Source of the DNA: Variovorax sp. PCZ-1
Lineage (GTDB): Bacteria; Pseudomonadota; Gammaproteobacteria; Burkholderiales; Burkholderiaceae_C
DNA length: 64,000 nt
Reading direction: 5' to 3'
Assembly (NCBI RefSeq): GCF_018413605.1
Contig: NZ_JAHCDN010000001.1
Coordinates: forward strand, 1,488,001 to 1,552,000
The number at the start of each line of letters is the position of its first letter. The stretch's first letter is position 1. Of this stretch, positions 46,196 to 55,005 are shown piece after piece. A program made the translations under genes and the position numbers. The notes beneath the pieces were generated by a model. That model made no database searches, had not been told where the DNA came from, and saw nothing but the letters and a program-made list of their open reading frames with translations.

Positions 46196-47683
46196 TTAGC
46201 TCAGCTCGAAGACGGCCATGCTCTCCACATGCGCGGTGTGGGGGAACATATTGATCACGCCAGCAGATGTGCAGCGGTAACCTGCTTGATGCACGAGCAA
46301 GCCCGCATCTCGCGCCAGCGTAGAAGGGTTGCAGCTCACATAGACGATGCGCTGGGGCGGCTGCCATTCACCAATGTTCACAGGCGCTGGTGGCTCTTTG
46401 CCTTCTTCTGCTTCAGGCAGATTACCCAAACGCTGCTGATGAATCTGCGCCAAGGCTTTCACGAGTGCGAATGCGCCTTCGCGCGGCGGGTCGATCAACC
46501 AGCGGTTGGCGTAGCCGTCATCCACCAGCATTTGCCCTGTCATTTCAAACAAATTGCGTGCTACAAAATCAGTAGCATTCTGCGCACAATTTATGCCGGC
46601 ATTAGGCTGTTTTTGCTTTAAATTCTGCTCTGCATTGGCCTTAGCTCTAGCCACCAGCGTATCGCTGCCCTCAATGCCCAGCACTTCACGAGCCTGCGTC
46701 GCCAGCGGCAGCGTGAAATTGCCCAAGCCGCAAAACCAATCAATCACGCGATCTGTTTTTTGCACATCGAGAAGGCGCAGAGCACGGGTCACGAGCACGC
46801 GGTTGATATGCGGATTGACTTGCGTGAAATCTGTGGGCTTAAACGGCATGGTGATGCCAAATTCAGGCAAGGCGTAGGACAAGATTCCCGTTCGGCCTGA
46901 GCTTGTCGAAGGCTCATCCAACAGCTTCACCGTATCTGGCCCTTTGGCTTGCAGCCACCATTGCACTTGATGCTTCTCAGCAAATGCACGCAACTTGGCA
47001 ATATCACCTTCACTCAGAGACTCCAAATGCCTCAACACCAGCGCTGTCACCTCATCACCACAGGCCAGCTCAATCTGCGGCAGCGTCTCACGCGCATCCA
47101 TGCCCTTGATCAGCGCACGCAGCGGCAGCAGCATGTTGCTCACATGCGCGGGCAGTACCACGCAGGTTTGCATATCGGCCAAATAGCGGCTCGCGCGCTC
47201 ATGAAAACCGATCAGCACTTCATCTTTCTTTTGCACATAGCGCATCGAAAGCCGCGCCCGATAGCGATAGCCCCAATCGGGCCCTTGAATCGGGCGCAGC
47301 ACGAGCTCAGGCTTCACCTTGCCCAAATGCCAAAGTTGATCTTCCAAAGCGCGCTGCTTGATCGCCACCTGAGCCGAAGGCTCCAAATGCTGCATCTTGC
47401 AGCCACCGCATGCGCCCACATGCAGACCGAAATGCGGACAAGCAGGCTTGACGCGCAAGCTACTCGTGCGATGAATCGCCACGAGATCCGCGCCTTCCCA
47501 ATTGTTCTTGCTGCGCTTGGTAATCGCACTCACGCGCTCGCCGGGCAAAGCACCGTCAATGAACACCACCTTGCCATCTTCACTGCGCGCCACGCCCTGA
47601 CCCTCGATATCCACAGAGTCAATCACATACGTTTTTGGATCAGGCTGTGGGCCTTTTACTTTTTTATCTTTACCGCGTGCCAT
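46196..47683 (-). CDS. rlmD: 23S rRNA m5U1939 methyltransferase, with two repeat insertions
   Basis: The product has 495 residues. The TRAM domain is at the N-terminus, followed by the iron-sulfur cysteines [19 protein letters not shown]. The SAM-binding methyltransferase core has [23 protein letters not shown] and the catalytic Cys in [13 protein letters not shown]. Two repeats are read in frame: family C gives [11 protein letters not shown] at residues 257-265 and family A gives [12 protein letters not shown] within 354-374, both between core elements. It methylates U1939 of 23S rRNA using S-adenosylmethionine. Confidence 0.94.
   Translation of the reverse strand: MARGKDKKVKGPQPDPKTYVIDSVDIEGQGVARSEDGKVVFIDGALPGERVSAITKRSKNNWEGADLVAIHRTSSLRVKPACPHFGLHVGACGGCKMQHLEPSAQVAIKQRALEDQLWHLGKVKPELVLRPIQGPDWGYRYRARLSMRYVQKKDEVLIGFHERASRYLADMQTCVVLPAHVSNMLLPLRALIKGMDARETLPQIELACGDEVTALVLRHLESLSEGDIAKLRAFAEKHQVQWWLQAKGPDTVKLLDEPSTSSGRTGILSYALPEFGITMPFKPTDFTQVNPHINRVLVTRALRLLDVQKTDRVIDWFCGLGNFTLPLATQAREVLGIEGSDTLVARAKANAEQNLKQKQPNAGINCAQNATDFVARNLFEMTGQMLVDDGYANRWLIDPPREGAFALVKALAQIHQQRLGNLPEAEEGKEPPAPVNIGEWQPPQRIVYVSCNPSTLARDAGLLVHQAGYRCTSAGVINMFPHTAHVESMAVFELS
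46561..46622 (+). repeat. Family A repeat, copy 16, inside rlmD
   Basis: CTACAAAATCAGTAGCATTC, then TGCGCACAATTTATGCCGGC. It is read in reverse by rlmD as [10 protein letters not shown], the favoured frame. Confidence 0.88.
46887..46914 (+). repeat. Family C short repeat, copy 2, inside rlmD
   Basis: CCCGTTCGGCCTGAGCTTGT followed by CGAAGG. It is translated on the other strand as PSTSSGRTG, a peptide I recall from other proteobacterial proteins. Confidence 0.85.
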
Positions 47684-47696
47684 TACTCTTTACCCA

Positions 47697-48143
47697 TCAC
47701 TTCTTACCTGTCGATCCATACCCGCCCTCGCCCCGCTCCGTAGGCGGAAACTCCTGCACCACATTGAACTGCGCCTGCGCCACTGGCACGATCACCAGCT
47801 GCGCAATCCGCTCCAGCGGCTCAATCGTAAAAGCGGTGGGCGAACGATTCCAAGCGCTCACCATGAGCTGGCCTTGGTAGTCGCTATCAATCAAGCCCAC
47901 GAGATTACCCAACACGATGCCATGCTTATGCCCCATGCCAGAGCGCGGGAGGATCAGTGCCGCGTAATTCGGGTCTTTCAACCACATGGCGATGCCGACT
48001 GGGATGAGCTGCCAGGCGTTGGGCTGAAGCGTAAGCGGTTCATTGAGACAAGCTCTCAGATCTAGCCCTGCGCTGCCTTCTGTGGCGTAGGCGGGGAGAT
48101 TGTTTTTTAGACGCTCGTCTAGGATTTTGATATCGACTTTCAT
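47697..48143 (-). CDS. dut: dUTP diphosphatase
   Basis: The product has 148 residues from the ATG at 48143 ([20 protein letters not shown]); the open frame upstream only reads through a family B repeat. All five trimeric dUTPase motifs are present: [34 protein letters not shown] and [13 protein letters not shown]. It hydrolyses dUTP to dUMP, preventing uracil incorporation. It follows coaBC on the same strand, the usual coaBC-dut arrangement, with the hairpin in between. Confidence 0.95.
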   Translation of the reverse strand: MKVDIKILDERLKNNLPAYATEGSAGLDLRACLNEPLTLQPNAWQLIPVGIAMWLKDPNYAALILPRSGMGHKHGIVLGNLVGLIDSDYQGQLMVSAWNRSPTAFTIEPLERIAQLVIVPVAQAQFNVVQEFPPTERGEGGYGSTGKK

Positions 48144-48173
48144 TTTTGATACTTTGTTGGATTTTGAAGAATA

Positions 48174-48287
48174 GAACGCAAAAGACGCAGAAGTTACGCA
48201 AAAAACGCAAAAAATCAAATAGTGATCAGTGCATGAATTGACTTTTTGCTTCTGCGTCTTTTGCGTTGTTTTGCGACTTTTGCGTTC
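48174..48287. repeat. Family B hairpin repeat, copy 5
   Basis: Between coaBC and dut, ending 30 bases before the dut start. GAACGCAAAAGACGCAGAAG faces TTGCGACTTTTGCGTTC. Confidence 0.9.
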
Positions 48288-48305
48288 TATTGTTTTGATT
48301 GCCAT

Positions 48306-49544
48306 TCATAGCTGGATTCGAGCAGCAATCTCGGCCACCAGCAACCGAGCCAATTGCAGCTTTGGCGCTCGCTCAATTTGCTTCGCACCCTTTTCATCCA
48401 CGAGCAGAAAAGCATTGTCATCCTGCCCAAAGGTGCTCGGCCCGATGTTGCCCACCAGCAGCGGCACGCCTTTTCGGATGCGCTTGGCTTTCGCATTGGC
48501 TTCCAAGTCCTCACTCTCAGCCGCAAAGCCCACGCAATACAGCTCACCCTTCTTCGCGCGACCAGACTTCGCAATCGTGGCCAATATGTCTGGGTTCTCC
48601 ACAAAAGCCAGCTCAGGCGTTTTTCCCGAGCCATCTTTCTTGATTTTTTGCTCTGCTGCATTCGCAGGTCGCCAGTCTGCCACTGCGGCACATGCTATAA
48701 ATATATGAGCATTCTGCGCAGATTCTGTGCCGGCGACAAGCATATTTTGTGCAGATTTCACGTCAATGCGCGTCACGCCGCGCGGCGTGGGCACATGCAC
48801 GGGGCCTGCTATGAGGGTAACCTCTGCCCCCGCCTCACGCGCAGCCCGCGCAATCGCAAAGCCCATCTTGCCGCTGGATAAATTCGTGATGCCACGCACC
48901 GGATCAATCGCCTCATAGGTCGGCCCTGCCGTCACCACCACATGCTTTCCCGCGAGCAGCTTGGGCTGAAAAAACGCAATCACCTCTTCCAGCAATTCAG
49001 CCGATTCCAGCATGCGCCCATCGCCTGTCTCACCGCAAGCCTGAAAGCCTGAGCCCACGCCGAGCAAATGCGCGCCGTCAGTGGCCAGCTGCTGCAAATT
49101 GCGCTGTGTGGCCGGATGGCTCCACATCTCGCGGTTCATAGCGGGAGCAATCAAAAGCGGAACAGGCTTCGCCCCGCCCTGCACAGAATCTTCACGCGGA
49201 CGTGCGAGGCACATCAGCGAAAGCAAATCATCCGCCCGCCCATGAAGCAGCTTCGCCATGAAATCCGCACTCGCTGGAGCAATCAAAATTGCATCAGCTT
49301 CCCGCGAGAGATTGATATGCGGCATGTTGTTTTCTTCGCGCGCATCCCATTGGCTGGTGTAAACGGTACGCGTCGAAAGCGCCTGCATCGTCACCGGCGT
49401 GATGAACTGCTCAGCACCCTCGGTCATGACGACCTGTACCGTCGCCCCCTCTTTGATCAGAGCGCGACACAGCTCTGCCGCCTTGTAGCAGGCAATACCC
49501 CCCGTGAGGCCAAGAACGATGTGTTTACCGATGAGGGATTGCAT
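48306..49544 (-). CDS. coaBC: Bifunctional phosphopantothenoylcysteine decarboxylase/synthetase
   Basis: The product has 412 residues. The N-terminal CoaC flavoprotein half has LTGGIACYKAAELCR, the His in MPHINLSRE and APAMNREMW. The C-terminal CoaB half has TAGPTYEAIDPVRGITNLSS and FIACAAVADW. It makes 4'-phosphopantetheine, the substrate of CoaD (26643). Residues 266-284 (AGTESAQNAHIFIA) come from a family A repeat, yet from memory the segment has the same length as in E. coli. The protein appears otherwise normal. Confidence 0.95.
   Translation of the reverse strand: MQSLIGKHIVLGLTGGIACYKAAELCRALIKEGATVQVVMTEGAEQFITPVTMQALSTRTVYTSQWDAREENNMPHINLSREADAILIAPASADFMAKLLHGRADDLLSLMCLARPREDSVQGGAKPVPLLIAPAMNREMWSHPATQRNLQQLATDGAHLLGVGSGFQACGETGDGRMLESAELLEEVIAFFQPKLLAGKHVVVTAGPTYEAIDPVRGITNLSSGKMGFAIARAAREAGAEVTLIAGPVHVPTPRGVTRIDVKSAQNMLVAGTESAQNAHIFIACAAVADWRPANAAEQKIKKDGSGKTPELAFVENPDILATIAKSGRAKKGELYCVGFAAESEDLEANAKAKRIRKGVPLLVGNIGPSTFGQDDNAFLLVDEKGAKQIERAPKLQLARLLVAEIAARIQL
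48692..48748 (+). repeat. Family A repeat, copy 17, inside coaBC
   Basis: GCTATAAATATATGAGC, then ATTCTGCGCAGATTCTGTGC and CGGC. It is read in reverse as AGTESAQNAHIF, just before the conserved FIACAAVADW strand. Confidence 0.88.
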
Positions 49545-49550
49545 GGATAA

Positions 49551-50231
49551 CTACTTTGTTGGCGTCTGCGCGTCCGGCTTTTGGCCAACTTGCGCACGCA
49601 ATTTGCTGTCAATTTCACTGACCGCGGCCTTGATCGCCAGAGCCATCTCACCCTTGCGCAAGTGCGGTGCCATTTGTGCATTGATGATCTCGTCAGTCAC
49701 TTTGGGCGCTAAGCTGGGTTGAAGCGTTGGCGATGGCGAGATGCCAATGGAGAGTGATCGTTCGCCGAGCGCAATGACCATCAGCAAGCCCTCTCCTTCT
49801 ATTTCGCGCCCTATTTGCCAAGCCTGCGCGATTTGCTGCACGAATTCTGGCATTGAATCACCACTCTTCGCCATGGGCGTTTTGGGTGATTTGAGGCCAT
49901 AGGTGATCAACACAGCGAAATCTTGTTTGTGCGTCTGTTCAAATTCAGCGAGTTGAGTGCGAAGCTCCTGCCGCTGGCCATCAGGAAGAATGCGCAGGAT
50001 CTCGGTCACATCGCCATCACGCTTGGCGATATGAGATGTCGCGTTTTGAGCAGTGGAAGATTCTTTTGAAGCCTGCTTGGCGGACTTGGGGGCAGGTTTA
50101 GGTTTTGCATTGGCAGCTGCCGAGGGTGCTGGCGACGTTTGCGCGACTGCGAAAGCACACAGGCTCAGGAGTGCAGCGGCGCATATGGTGATACCAAGCT
50201 GTTTGGGCCATTGAGATACTGAAGTTTTCAT
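49551..50231 (-). CDS. Exported TPM-domain protein
   Basis: The product has 226 residues from the ATG at 50231 with AGGAAC before it. A signal peptide (LLSLCAFAVAQ) is followed by an Ala/Pro/Lys linker. The TPM domain runs from about residue 75: QDFAVLITYGLKSPKTP, VQQIAQAWQIG and EGEGLLMVIALGERSLSIGI are typical. TPM domains are linked to photosystem repair phosphatases in plants and have unclear roles in bacteria. It lies between dnaQ and coaBC on the same strand, six bases before coaBC. Confidence 0.82.
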   Translation of the reverse strand: MKTSVSQWPKQLGITICAAALLSLCAFAVAQTSPAPSAAANAKPKPAPKSAKQASKESSTAQNATSHIAKRDGDVTEILRILPDGQRQELRTQLAEFEQTHKQDFAVLITYGLKSPKTPMAKSGDSMPEFVQQIAQAWQIGREIEGEGLLMVIALGERSLSIGISPSPTLQPSLAPKVTDEIINAQMAPHLRKGEMALAIKAAVSEIDSKLRAQVGQKPDAQTPTK

Positions 50232-50266
50232 CTGTGTTCCTTGTTCTGATCGAAGCATCTAAAGCA

Positions 50267-50977
50267 CTAAGCCGATGCTGGCGCACGCCACACAGTTTTT
50301 CCACCACTGGCTTTGTCGATTTGCTTGAGCACGTCTTCATGCGCAGCGAGCTCGGCTTCACTGGGCTGCAGAATGATGAGATCTAGCTTGGAAAAATCGG
50401 CTTTGATTGTGCCTGCACCGCTGGTCGCGCTTGCACTGTGTGAGTCAATCAGCAAGGCATCTTGGCCGCGCGTGAGATGGATATAGACCTCGGCGAGAAG
50501 CTGGGCATCAAGCAAAGCGCCGTGCAAGGTGCGATTGGAGTTGTCCACGCCCATGCGCTCGCACAAGGCATCAAGGCCGTTTCGCTTACCGGGATACAGC
50601 TCTTTGGCCATGGCCAGTGAGTCAGTGATTTTGGCTACGTGCGTGCTGAATTTGGGCAAACCGGCGCGCTCAAGCTCAGCATCGAGAAAGCCCACGTCAA
50701 ACGTTGCGTTGTGGATGATGATTTCTGCATCTTTCACAAAAGCCAAGAACTCATGCGCAATCTCGGGAAATTTGGGTTTGTCAGCGAGGAAATCAGTCGT
50801 CAAACCGTGAACGCGCAAGGCATCTTCATGGCTGTCGCGCTCAGGGTTGATGTAGCAATGAAAATCGTTGTTCGTGAGCTTGCGGCTGATCATCTCCACG
50901 CAAGCTAAATTGAGGATGCGATCCCCGCCAGCGGGCGAGAGGCCGGTGGTTTCGGTGTCTAGGAAGATTTGGCGCAT
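50267..50977 (-). CDS. dnaQ: DNA polymerase III epsilon subunit (proofreading exonuclease)
   Basis: The product has 236 residues. The three exonuclease motifs are FLDTETTGL (DxE), HNATFDVGFLDAEL, and HGALLDAQLLAEVY (DEDDh type with the active-site His). It removes mismatched 3' ends at the replication fork together with the alpha and theta-like subunits. In many proteobacteria dnaQ is next to rnhA; here it follows the isc operon instead and precedes the TPM gene. Confidence 0.95.
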   Translation of the reverse strand: MRQIFLDTETTGLSPAGGDRILNLACVEMISRKLTNNDFHCYINPERDSHEDALRVHGLTTDFLADKPKFPEIAHEFLAFVKDAEIIIHNATFDVGFLDAELERAGLPKFSTHVAKITDSLAMAKELYPGKRNGLDALCERMGVDNSNRTLHGALLDAQLLAEVYIHLTRGQDALLIDSHSASATSGAGTIKADFSKLDLIILQPSEAELAAHEDVLKQIDKASGGKTVWRAPASA

Positions 50978-51021
50978 GGCTCTATAGTAGCTTCAAAAGC
51001 TTTTGGCGAATCGGGAAATTA

Positions 51022-51126
51022 GAACGCAAAAGACGCAAAACTTACGCAGAAAACGCAGAAAAGAAACAACCAGTTTTCGGTTTTCTTTTTTGCGATTTTT
51101 GCGTAATCTCTGCGTCTTTTGCGTTC
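51022..51126. repeat. Family B hairpin repeat, copy 6
   Basis: Between fdx and dnaQ. The arms GAACGCAAAAGACGCAAAAC and GTCTTTTGCGTTC enclose the loop CAACCAGTTTTCGG. Confidence 0.92.
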
Positions 51127-51147
51127 AAAAAGACCTCGAGCACGCCC

Positions 51148-51486
51148 TCAATGATTCTCTTTTGCGTGATTGATCGTGTAGCGCGGAATCTCTACGACCA
51201 AGTCTTTTTGAGCAACAAATGCTTGGCAGCTCAAACGCGAGTTCGGCTCAAGACCCCAAGCGCGGTCTAGCAGGTCTTCTTCGTTTTCATCGAGCTCATT
51301 GAGCGATGCAAAGCCTTCGCGCACGATGATGTGGCAGGTGGTACAGGCGCAGCTCATGTCGCAGGCGTGTTCGATGTTGATGCCGTTATCGAGCAGGGCT
51401 TCACAGATGCTGTCGCCGACGTTGGCTTTGATCTCTTTACCTTGCGGGCAGATTTCGACGTGGGGGAGGATTTTGATGATGGGCAT
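51148..51486 (-). CDS. fdx: ISC-type [2Fe-2S] ferredoxin
   Basis: The product has 112 residues, the adrenodoxin-like ferredoxin of the isc operon. Cluster ligands are in EHACDMSCACTTCHIIV (C-x5-C-x2-C) and RLSCQ further on. It supplies electrons for Fe-S cluster assembly on IscU. It is the last gene of the operon, separated from hscA by a family B hairpin with extra tandem units and followed by another before dnaQ. Confidence 0.95.
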   Translation of the reverse strand: MPIIKILPHVEICPQGKEIKANVGDSICEALLDNGINIEHACDMSCACTTCHIIVREGFASLNELDENEEDLLDRAWGLEPNSRLSCQAFVAQKDLVVEIPRYTINHAKENH

Positions 51487-51528
51487 GGGTTGTCTCTGAT
51501 GCCAAGGTTAGTTAATGGGCTTAGAGGA

Positions 51529-51640
51529 GAACGCAAAAGACACAGAAGAACGCAAAAGGCGCAAAAGAAATTCAATTGAATATTTTTGCGTCTTTTGCGT
51601 CTTTTGCGTCTTTTGCGTTTTTTCTGCGTCTTTTGCGTTC
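51529..51640. repeat. Family B hairpin repeat, copy 7 (expanded)
   Basis: Between hscA and fdx. The right arm contains several consecutive TTTTGCGTC units, more than the left arm can pair, suggesting slippage within one arm. Confidence 0.9.
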
Positions 51641-51646
51641 ATTTCT

Positions 51647-53503
51647 CTAAACCTTATTCACATTTTTTCCAGCCAATGCACGTCGAATACCCGCATTCAT
51701 GCGTTCTGCAGCGAAGGCTTCTGTGCCTTTGGCTAAGGCCTCTGTGGCGGCTTCGACTTTGGCTGCGTCTTCGAAGGCTTTGCCAGCTATGGATGCTTCG
51801 ATCAACGCATCAATCTGAACGCGTTCATCGCTTGAGAGCAAATCGCCATCTGCAGCGAGCGCCGAGCGCGTGGCGAGCACCATGCGGTCTGCTTCTAGCC
51901 TGGCTTCTGCCAAGGCGCGAGCAGCCATGTCTTCTTGAGCGGTGCCGAAGCTGTCTTGCAGCATGCGGGCGATGTCGTCGTCACTGAGGCCGTAGCTGGG
52001 CTTCACGTCTATGCTGGTTTCTACGCTGCTGATTTGCTCTTTGGCATCGACTTTGAGCAGACCATCGGCATCGACAGTGAAGGTCACGCGGATGCGCGCT
52101 GCGCCTGCGACCATGGGCGGGATGCCGCGCAGGGTGAAGCGGGCAAGGCTGCGGCAATCTTTCACCAGATCGCGCTCGCCTTGGATCACATGGAGGCTGA
52201 GCGCGGTTTGGCCATCTTGGTAGGTGGTGAAATCCTGCGCCATCGCGGTGGGGATGGTGGTGTTGCGCGGGATGATGCGTTCGCTGAGGCCGCCCATCGT
52301 CTCGATACCGAGGGACAGCGGGATCACATCGAGCAGCAGTAGATCGCCTTGCGGGTTGTTGCCGGCGAGTTGGTTGGCCGAGATGGCTGCGCCGAGCGCC
52401 ACGACTTCATCGGGGTTCAAGTTATTGAGCGGCGGTTTGCCGAAGAACTCTTGCACAGCATGCTGCACTTGCGGCATGCGCGTGGAGCCGCCGACCATGA
52501 CCACGCCTTGAATATCTTCCTTCGTGAGCTTGGCATCGCGCAGCGCTTTGCGCACAGCTTGCAGGGTCTTGGCGGTGAGGTGGGCTGTGATCTGCTCGAA
52601 ATCTGCTTTTTTGATGCTAAATTGGCCAATCGCCGGCATAGAATCTGCGCTGAATGCTACTAAATCAGTAGTGGATAGCTGCTCCTTGATCTGGCGAGCT
52701 AGGGCTTTGATCTGCGCTTTCTCTGCTGCGGTATCTGCCGTCTTGCCAGTTTGCGCGAGGATGAATTCCGCTAGAGCGGCATCGTAATCATCACCGCCAA
52801 GCGCTGAATCGCCGCCAGTGGAAAGCACTTCAAACACACCTTGCGAGAGGCGCAGAATAGAAATATCAAACGTGCCACCGCCGAGGTCATACACGGCATA
52901 CACGCCCTCAGAAGCGTTATCCAGCCCGTAAGCCACGGCCGCCGCCGTTGGCTCATTGATCAAGCGCAGCACATTCAAGCCCGCCAGCTCCGCCGCATCT
53001 TTGGTGGCTTGACGCTGCGCATCATCAAAATACGCAGGCACGGTAATCACCGCGCCATAGATATCTTCATCAAACGTGTCTTCTGCGCGGAAACGCAGCG
53101 TGGCGAGGATTTCAGCGCTCACCTCCACAGGCGATTTCGGGCCGTGCAGCGTCTCGATTTTCACCATGCCAGGCTCGGCGATGAGCTTGTAGGGGAGCTT
53201 GTCAGCATCCGCAATATCGTTTAAGCCTCGCCCCATGAGGCGCTTGACAGATGCTATCGTATTCGTAGCATTCTGCGCAGTATTCTCGCCGGCGAGATAC
53301 CCTATTTCCCGTTTATTTTCAGGTAAATAACGCACCACAGAAGGCAGAATCGCCCTACCCTCATCATCCGGCAAACACTCCGCCACGCCGTTACGCACCG
53401 AGGCCACGAGCGAATGTGTGGTGCCAAGATCAATGCCAATCGCAATACGACGCGTATGCGGATCGGGGCTGGTGCCTGGTTCGGAGATTTGCAGAAGTGC
53501 CAT
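51647..53503 (-). CDS. hscA: Fe-S assembly chaperone HscA with two repeat-encoded segments
   Basis: The product has 618 residues, an Hsp70-class ATPase. [29 protein letters not shown] and [12 protein letters not shown] are the nucleotide-binding motifs; the substrate domain follows [19 protein letters not shown]. It releases clusters from IscU with HscB. Two family A repeats are read in frame: residues 67-84 ([14 protein letters not shown]) just before VKRLMGRG, and residues 278-298 ([15 protein letters not shown]) in the beta-rich subdomain. The first appears length-neutral against E. coli from memory, the second about three residues longer. Confidence 0.95.
   Translation of the reverse strand: MALLQISEPGTSPDPHTRRIAIGIDLGTTHSLVASVRNGVAECLPDDEGRAILPSVVRYLPENKREIGYLAGENTAQNATNTIASVKRLMGRGLNDIADADKLPYKLIAEPGMVKIETLHGPKSPVEVSAEILATLRFRAEDTFDEDIYGAVITVPAYFDDAQRQATKDAAELAGLNVLRLINEPTAAAVAYGLDNASEGVYAVYDLGGGTFDISILRLSQGVFEVLSTGGDSALGGDDYDAALAEFILAQTGKTADTAAEKAQIKALARQIKEQLSTTDLVAFSADSMPAIGQFSIKKADFEQITAHLTAKTLQAVRKALRDAKLTKEDIQGVVMVGGSTRMPQVQHAVQEFFGKPPLNNLNPDEVVALGAAISANQLAGNNPQGDLLLLDVIPLSLGIETMGGLSERIIPRNTTIPTAMAQDFTTYQDGQTALSLHVIQGERDLVKDCRSLARFTLRGIPPMVAGAARIRVTFTVDADGLLKVDAKEQISSVETSIDVKPSYGLSDDDIARMLQDSFGTAQEDMAARALAEARLEADRMVLATRSALAADGDLLSSDERVQIDALIEASIAGKAFEDAAKVEAATEALAKGTEAFAAERMNAGIRRALAGKNVNKV
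52608..52672 (-). repeat. Family A repeat, copy 18, inside hscA
   Basis: In the same orientation as hscA. It contains GATGCTAAATTGGCCAATCG, then CCGGCATAGAATCTGCGC. It is read as [19 protein letters not shown]. Confidence 0.88.
53252..53305 (+). repeat. Family A repeat, copy 19, inside hscA
   Basis: GATGCTATCGTATTCGTAGC, then ATTCTGCGCAGTATTCTCGC and CGGC. It is read in reverse by hscA as [14 protein letters not shown], the favoured frame. Confidence 0.85.
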
Positions 53504-53533
53504 GACTTTTTATGAATACGGAGAAGATTTTTT

Positions 53534-53638
53534 GAACGCAAAGGACGCAAAGGTTACGCAGAGGTCGCAGAAAAGAAACAGCCAAATTTTGAATTTCTTT
53601 TTTGCGACCTCTGCGAAGTTTTTGCGTCCTCTGCGTTC
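53534..53638. repeat. Family B hairpin repeat, copy 8
   Basis: Between hscB and hscA. The units are GGACGC and GAGGTCGC on the left and GCGACCTC and GCGTCC on the right. These differ from the other copies yet remain complementary. Confidence 0.92.
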
Positions 53639-53666
53639 AATATGGTATTTTGGTTTTTAAGACTAT

Positions 53667-54185
53667 CTATTGTCCCAAAAGCTCGAAGCGTCTCTCGATA
53701 TCCGCTTGGAATTTCTGGATAAATAAAATGGCTCTGACGGCTTGGGCGGCGGCTGGGTAGTCTTTGGCCTGGTCAATCAATCGCTCTGCATTTGATAGCT
53801 GCTCGCGCAGTATTTCTGCCGCCTGTTGGCTGATTTCTTCTAAATTCTCTTCTGTTTTCGCATCTTCTAGGGCTTCGCGCAGCTCCATTTGCTGCATGAG
53901 GAAAGCAGCGGGCATGGCGGTGTTGTTTTCTGCGTTGATCGGGGCACCATGCAGCTCGCAGAGGTAGGCCGCGCGTTGCACCGGGTCTTTGAGGCGCTGA
54001 TAAGCCTCGTTGATGCGCACGCTCCATTGCATGGCGATGCGCTGAGCGGCTGCGCCTTGGGCTGCGAATTTATCGGGGTGGGCTTCGCGTTGGAGTTCTT
54101 TCCAACGGCTATCGAGCGTGGCGCGGTCTTGGGCGAATTGCTCAGGGATTTGGAAGAGCTGGAAGTCGGTGGAATCAAGTTTCAT
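53667..54185 (-). CDS. hscB: Fe-S assembly co-chaperone HscB
   Basis: The product has 172 residues. The N-terminal J domain has the HPD motif (QREAHPDKFA) that stimulates HscA. The C-terminal three-helix domain that binds IscU has MQQMELREALEDAKTEENLE and a final helix LFIQKFQADIERRFELL. Residues 121-131 (AEILREQLSN) coincide with a partial family A repeat. It is translated just after the DUF1311-like gene, with a four-base overlap, which is unusual for an isc operon. Confidence 0.92.
   Translation of the reverse strand: MKLDSTDFQLFQIPEQFAQDRATLDSRWKELQREAHPDKFAAQGAAAQRIAMQWSVRINEAYQRLKDPVQRAAYLCELHGAPINAENNTAMPAAFLMQQMELREALEDAKTEENLEEISQQAAEILREQLSNAERLIDQAKDYPAAAQAVRAILFIQKFQADIERRFELLGQ
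53791..53824 (+). repeat. Family A repeat, copy 20 (partial), inside hscB
   Basis: TTTGATAGCTGCTCGCGCAG then TATTTCTGCCGCC, lacking the exact GCCGGC core. It is read by hscB as AEILREQLSN, a different frame from most copies. Confidence 0.5.
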
Positions 54186-54598
54186 TTTGATTTCCGATTT
54201 TTTGCCTGTGCAAGCCGCTTCTGTATTGCCGAATGTTCACAATGCAATGCATAAGCAAAATCCCACTGAACCATGCCAGCGGTTCCCGATGTTTCCAATT
54301 CACATTTAGCCTTGAGATGCTCACGCCAAGTCTTAGCTTCAGCTTCAACCAGTTGATCAATCTCCTCGGGGCGATCAGATTGCTTTTTTCGCTCTATTTT
54401 CTGAACTTCAATAGCTTGCTTCCAAGCAGGCTCTAGCCTCTTCAACCTCGCTTCATAGCACTCAGCATTTCCTATTGCAGAGCCCAAATTTCTGCTTGAG
54501 CAAATCTCGCTCAAAGAAGGGACTGTTTGTGCATAAAGGCTACCAGAAGCCGTAAAAAAAAATGCTCCTGTAGCAAGGAGCAATCGTTGTTTGAGCAT
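54182..54598 (-). CDS. Exported LprI/DUF1311-like protein inside the isc operon
   Basis: The product has 138 residues from the ATG at 54598. A signal peptide covers residues 1-23 (ending SLYAQ). The mature part is helical with several cysteines: AECYEARLKRLEPAWKQAI resembles the repeated Cys-x-Tyr-helix pattern of the DUF1311/lysozyme-inhibitor LprI group, though the match is by eye. It lies between iscA and hscB and overlaps hscB by four bases. A periplasmic protein has no known place in this pathway, so it may be a recent insertion. Confidence 0.7.
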   Translation of the reverse strand: MLKQRLLLATGAFFFTASGSLYAQTVPSLSEICSSRNLGSAIGNAECYEARLKRLEPAWKQAIEVQKIERKKQSDRPEEIDQLVEAEAKTWREHLKAKCELETSGTAGMVQWDFAYALHCEHSAIQKRLAQAKNRKSK

Positions 54599-54617
54599 AG
54601 CGATTACATCACCAAGA

Positions 54618-54941
54618 TCACACGCGAAACGATTCACCGCAACCGCATTTGTCGCGTTCATTGGGATTGTTGAAGCGGAAGCCTTCGTTCAAGCCTTCGC
54701 GCACGAAATCTAGAGTTGTGCCATCAAGGTAAGCCAAGCTTTTGGGATCGACCATGAGCTTGATGCCTTCGGTCTCAAACAGGGCATCTTCGGGGGCGAT
54801 GTCATCGACGTATTCGAGTTTGTAGGCCAGACCTGAGCAGCCGGTGGTCTTCACACCTAGGCGCACGCCAACGCCCTTGCCGCGTTTGGCGAGGTATTTG
54901 GTGACGTGTTTGGCAGCGGCAGGGGTGAGGTTGACTGGCAT
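54618..54941 (-). CDS. iscA: Fe-S assembly protein IscA
   Basis: The product has 107 residues. The A-type carrier cysteines are in [18 protein letters not shown] and DKCGCGESF (C-x-C near the C-terminus). It carries iron or assembled clusters to target proteins, mainly [4Fe-4S] ones. It follows iscU on the same strand. The gap between them contains a family C repeat, and the DUF1311-like gene follows with about 20 bases. Confidence 0.95.
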   Translation of the reverse strand: MPVNLTPAAAKHVTKYLAKRGKGVGVRLGVKTTGCSGLAYKLEYVDDIAPEDALFETEGIKLMVDPKSLAYLDGTTLDFVREGLNEGFRFNNPNERDKCGCGESFRV

Positions 54942-54956
54942 GGTGAATACGTGAGG

Positions 54957-54990
54957 GCGCTGAGCACTTCGACAAGCTCAACGCGAGCGG
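54957..54990 (-). repeat. Family C short repeat, copy 3
   Basis: CTGAGCACTTCGACAAGCTC between iscU and iscA, in the opposite orientation to copies 1 and 2. Confidence 0.75.
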
Positions 54991-55005
54991 GGTGGGATCT
55001 CTAAA

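Noticed and set aside
48144-48305. An N-terminal extension of dUTPase through the family B repeat
   Set aside because: dUTPase of normal length starts at 48143; the upstream residues are translated repeat and not conserved.
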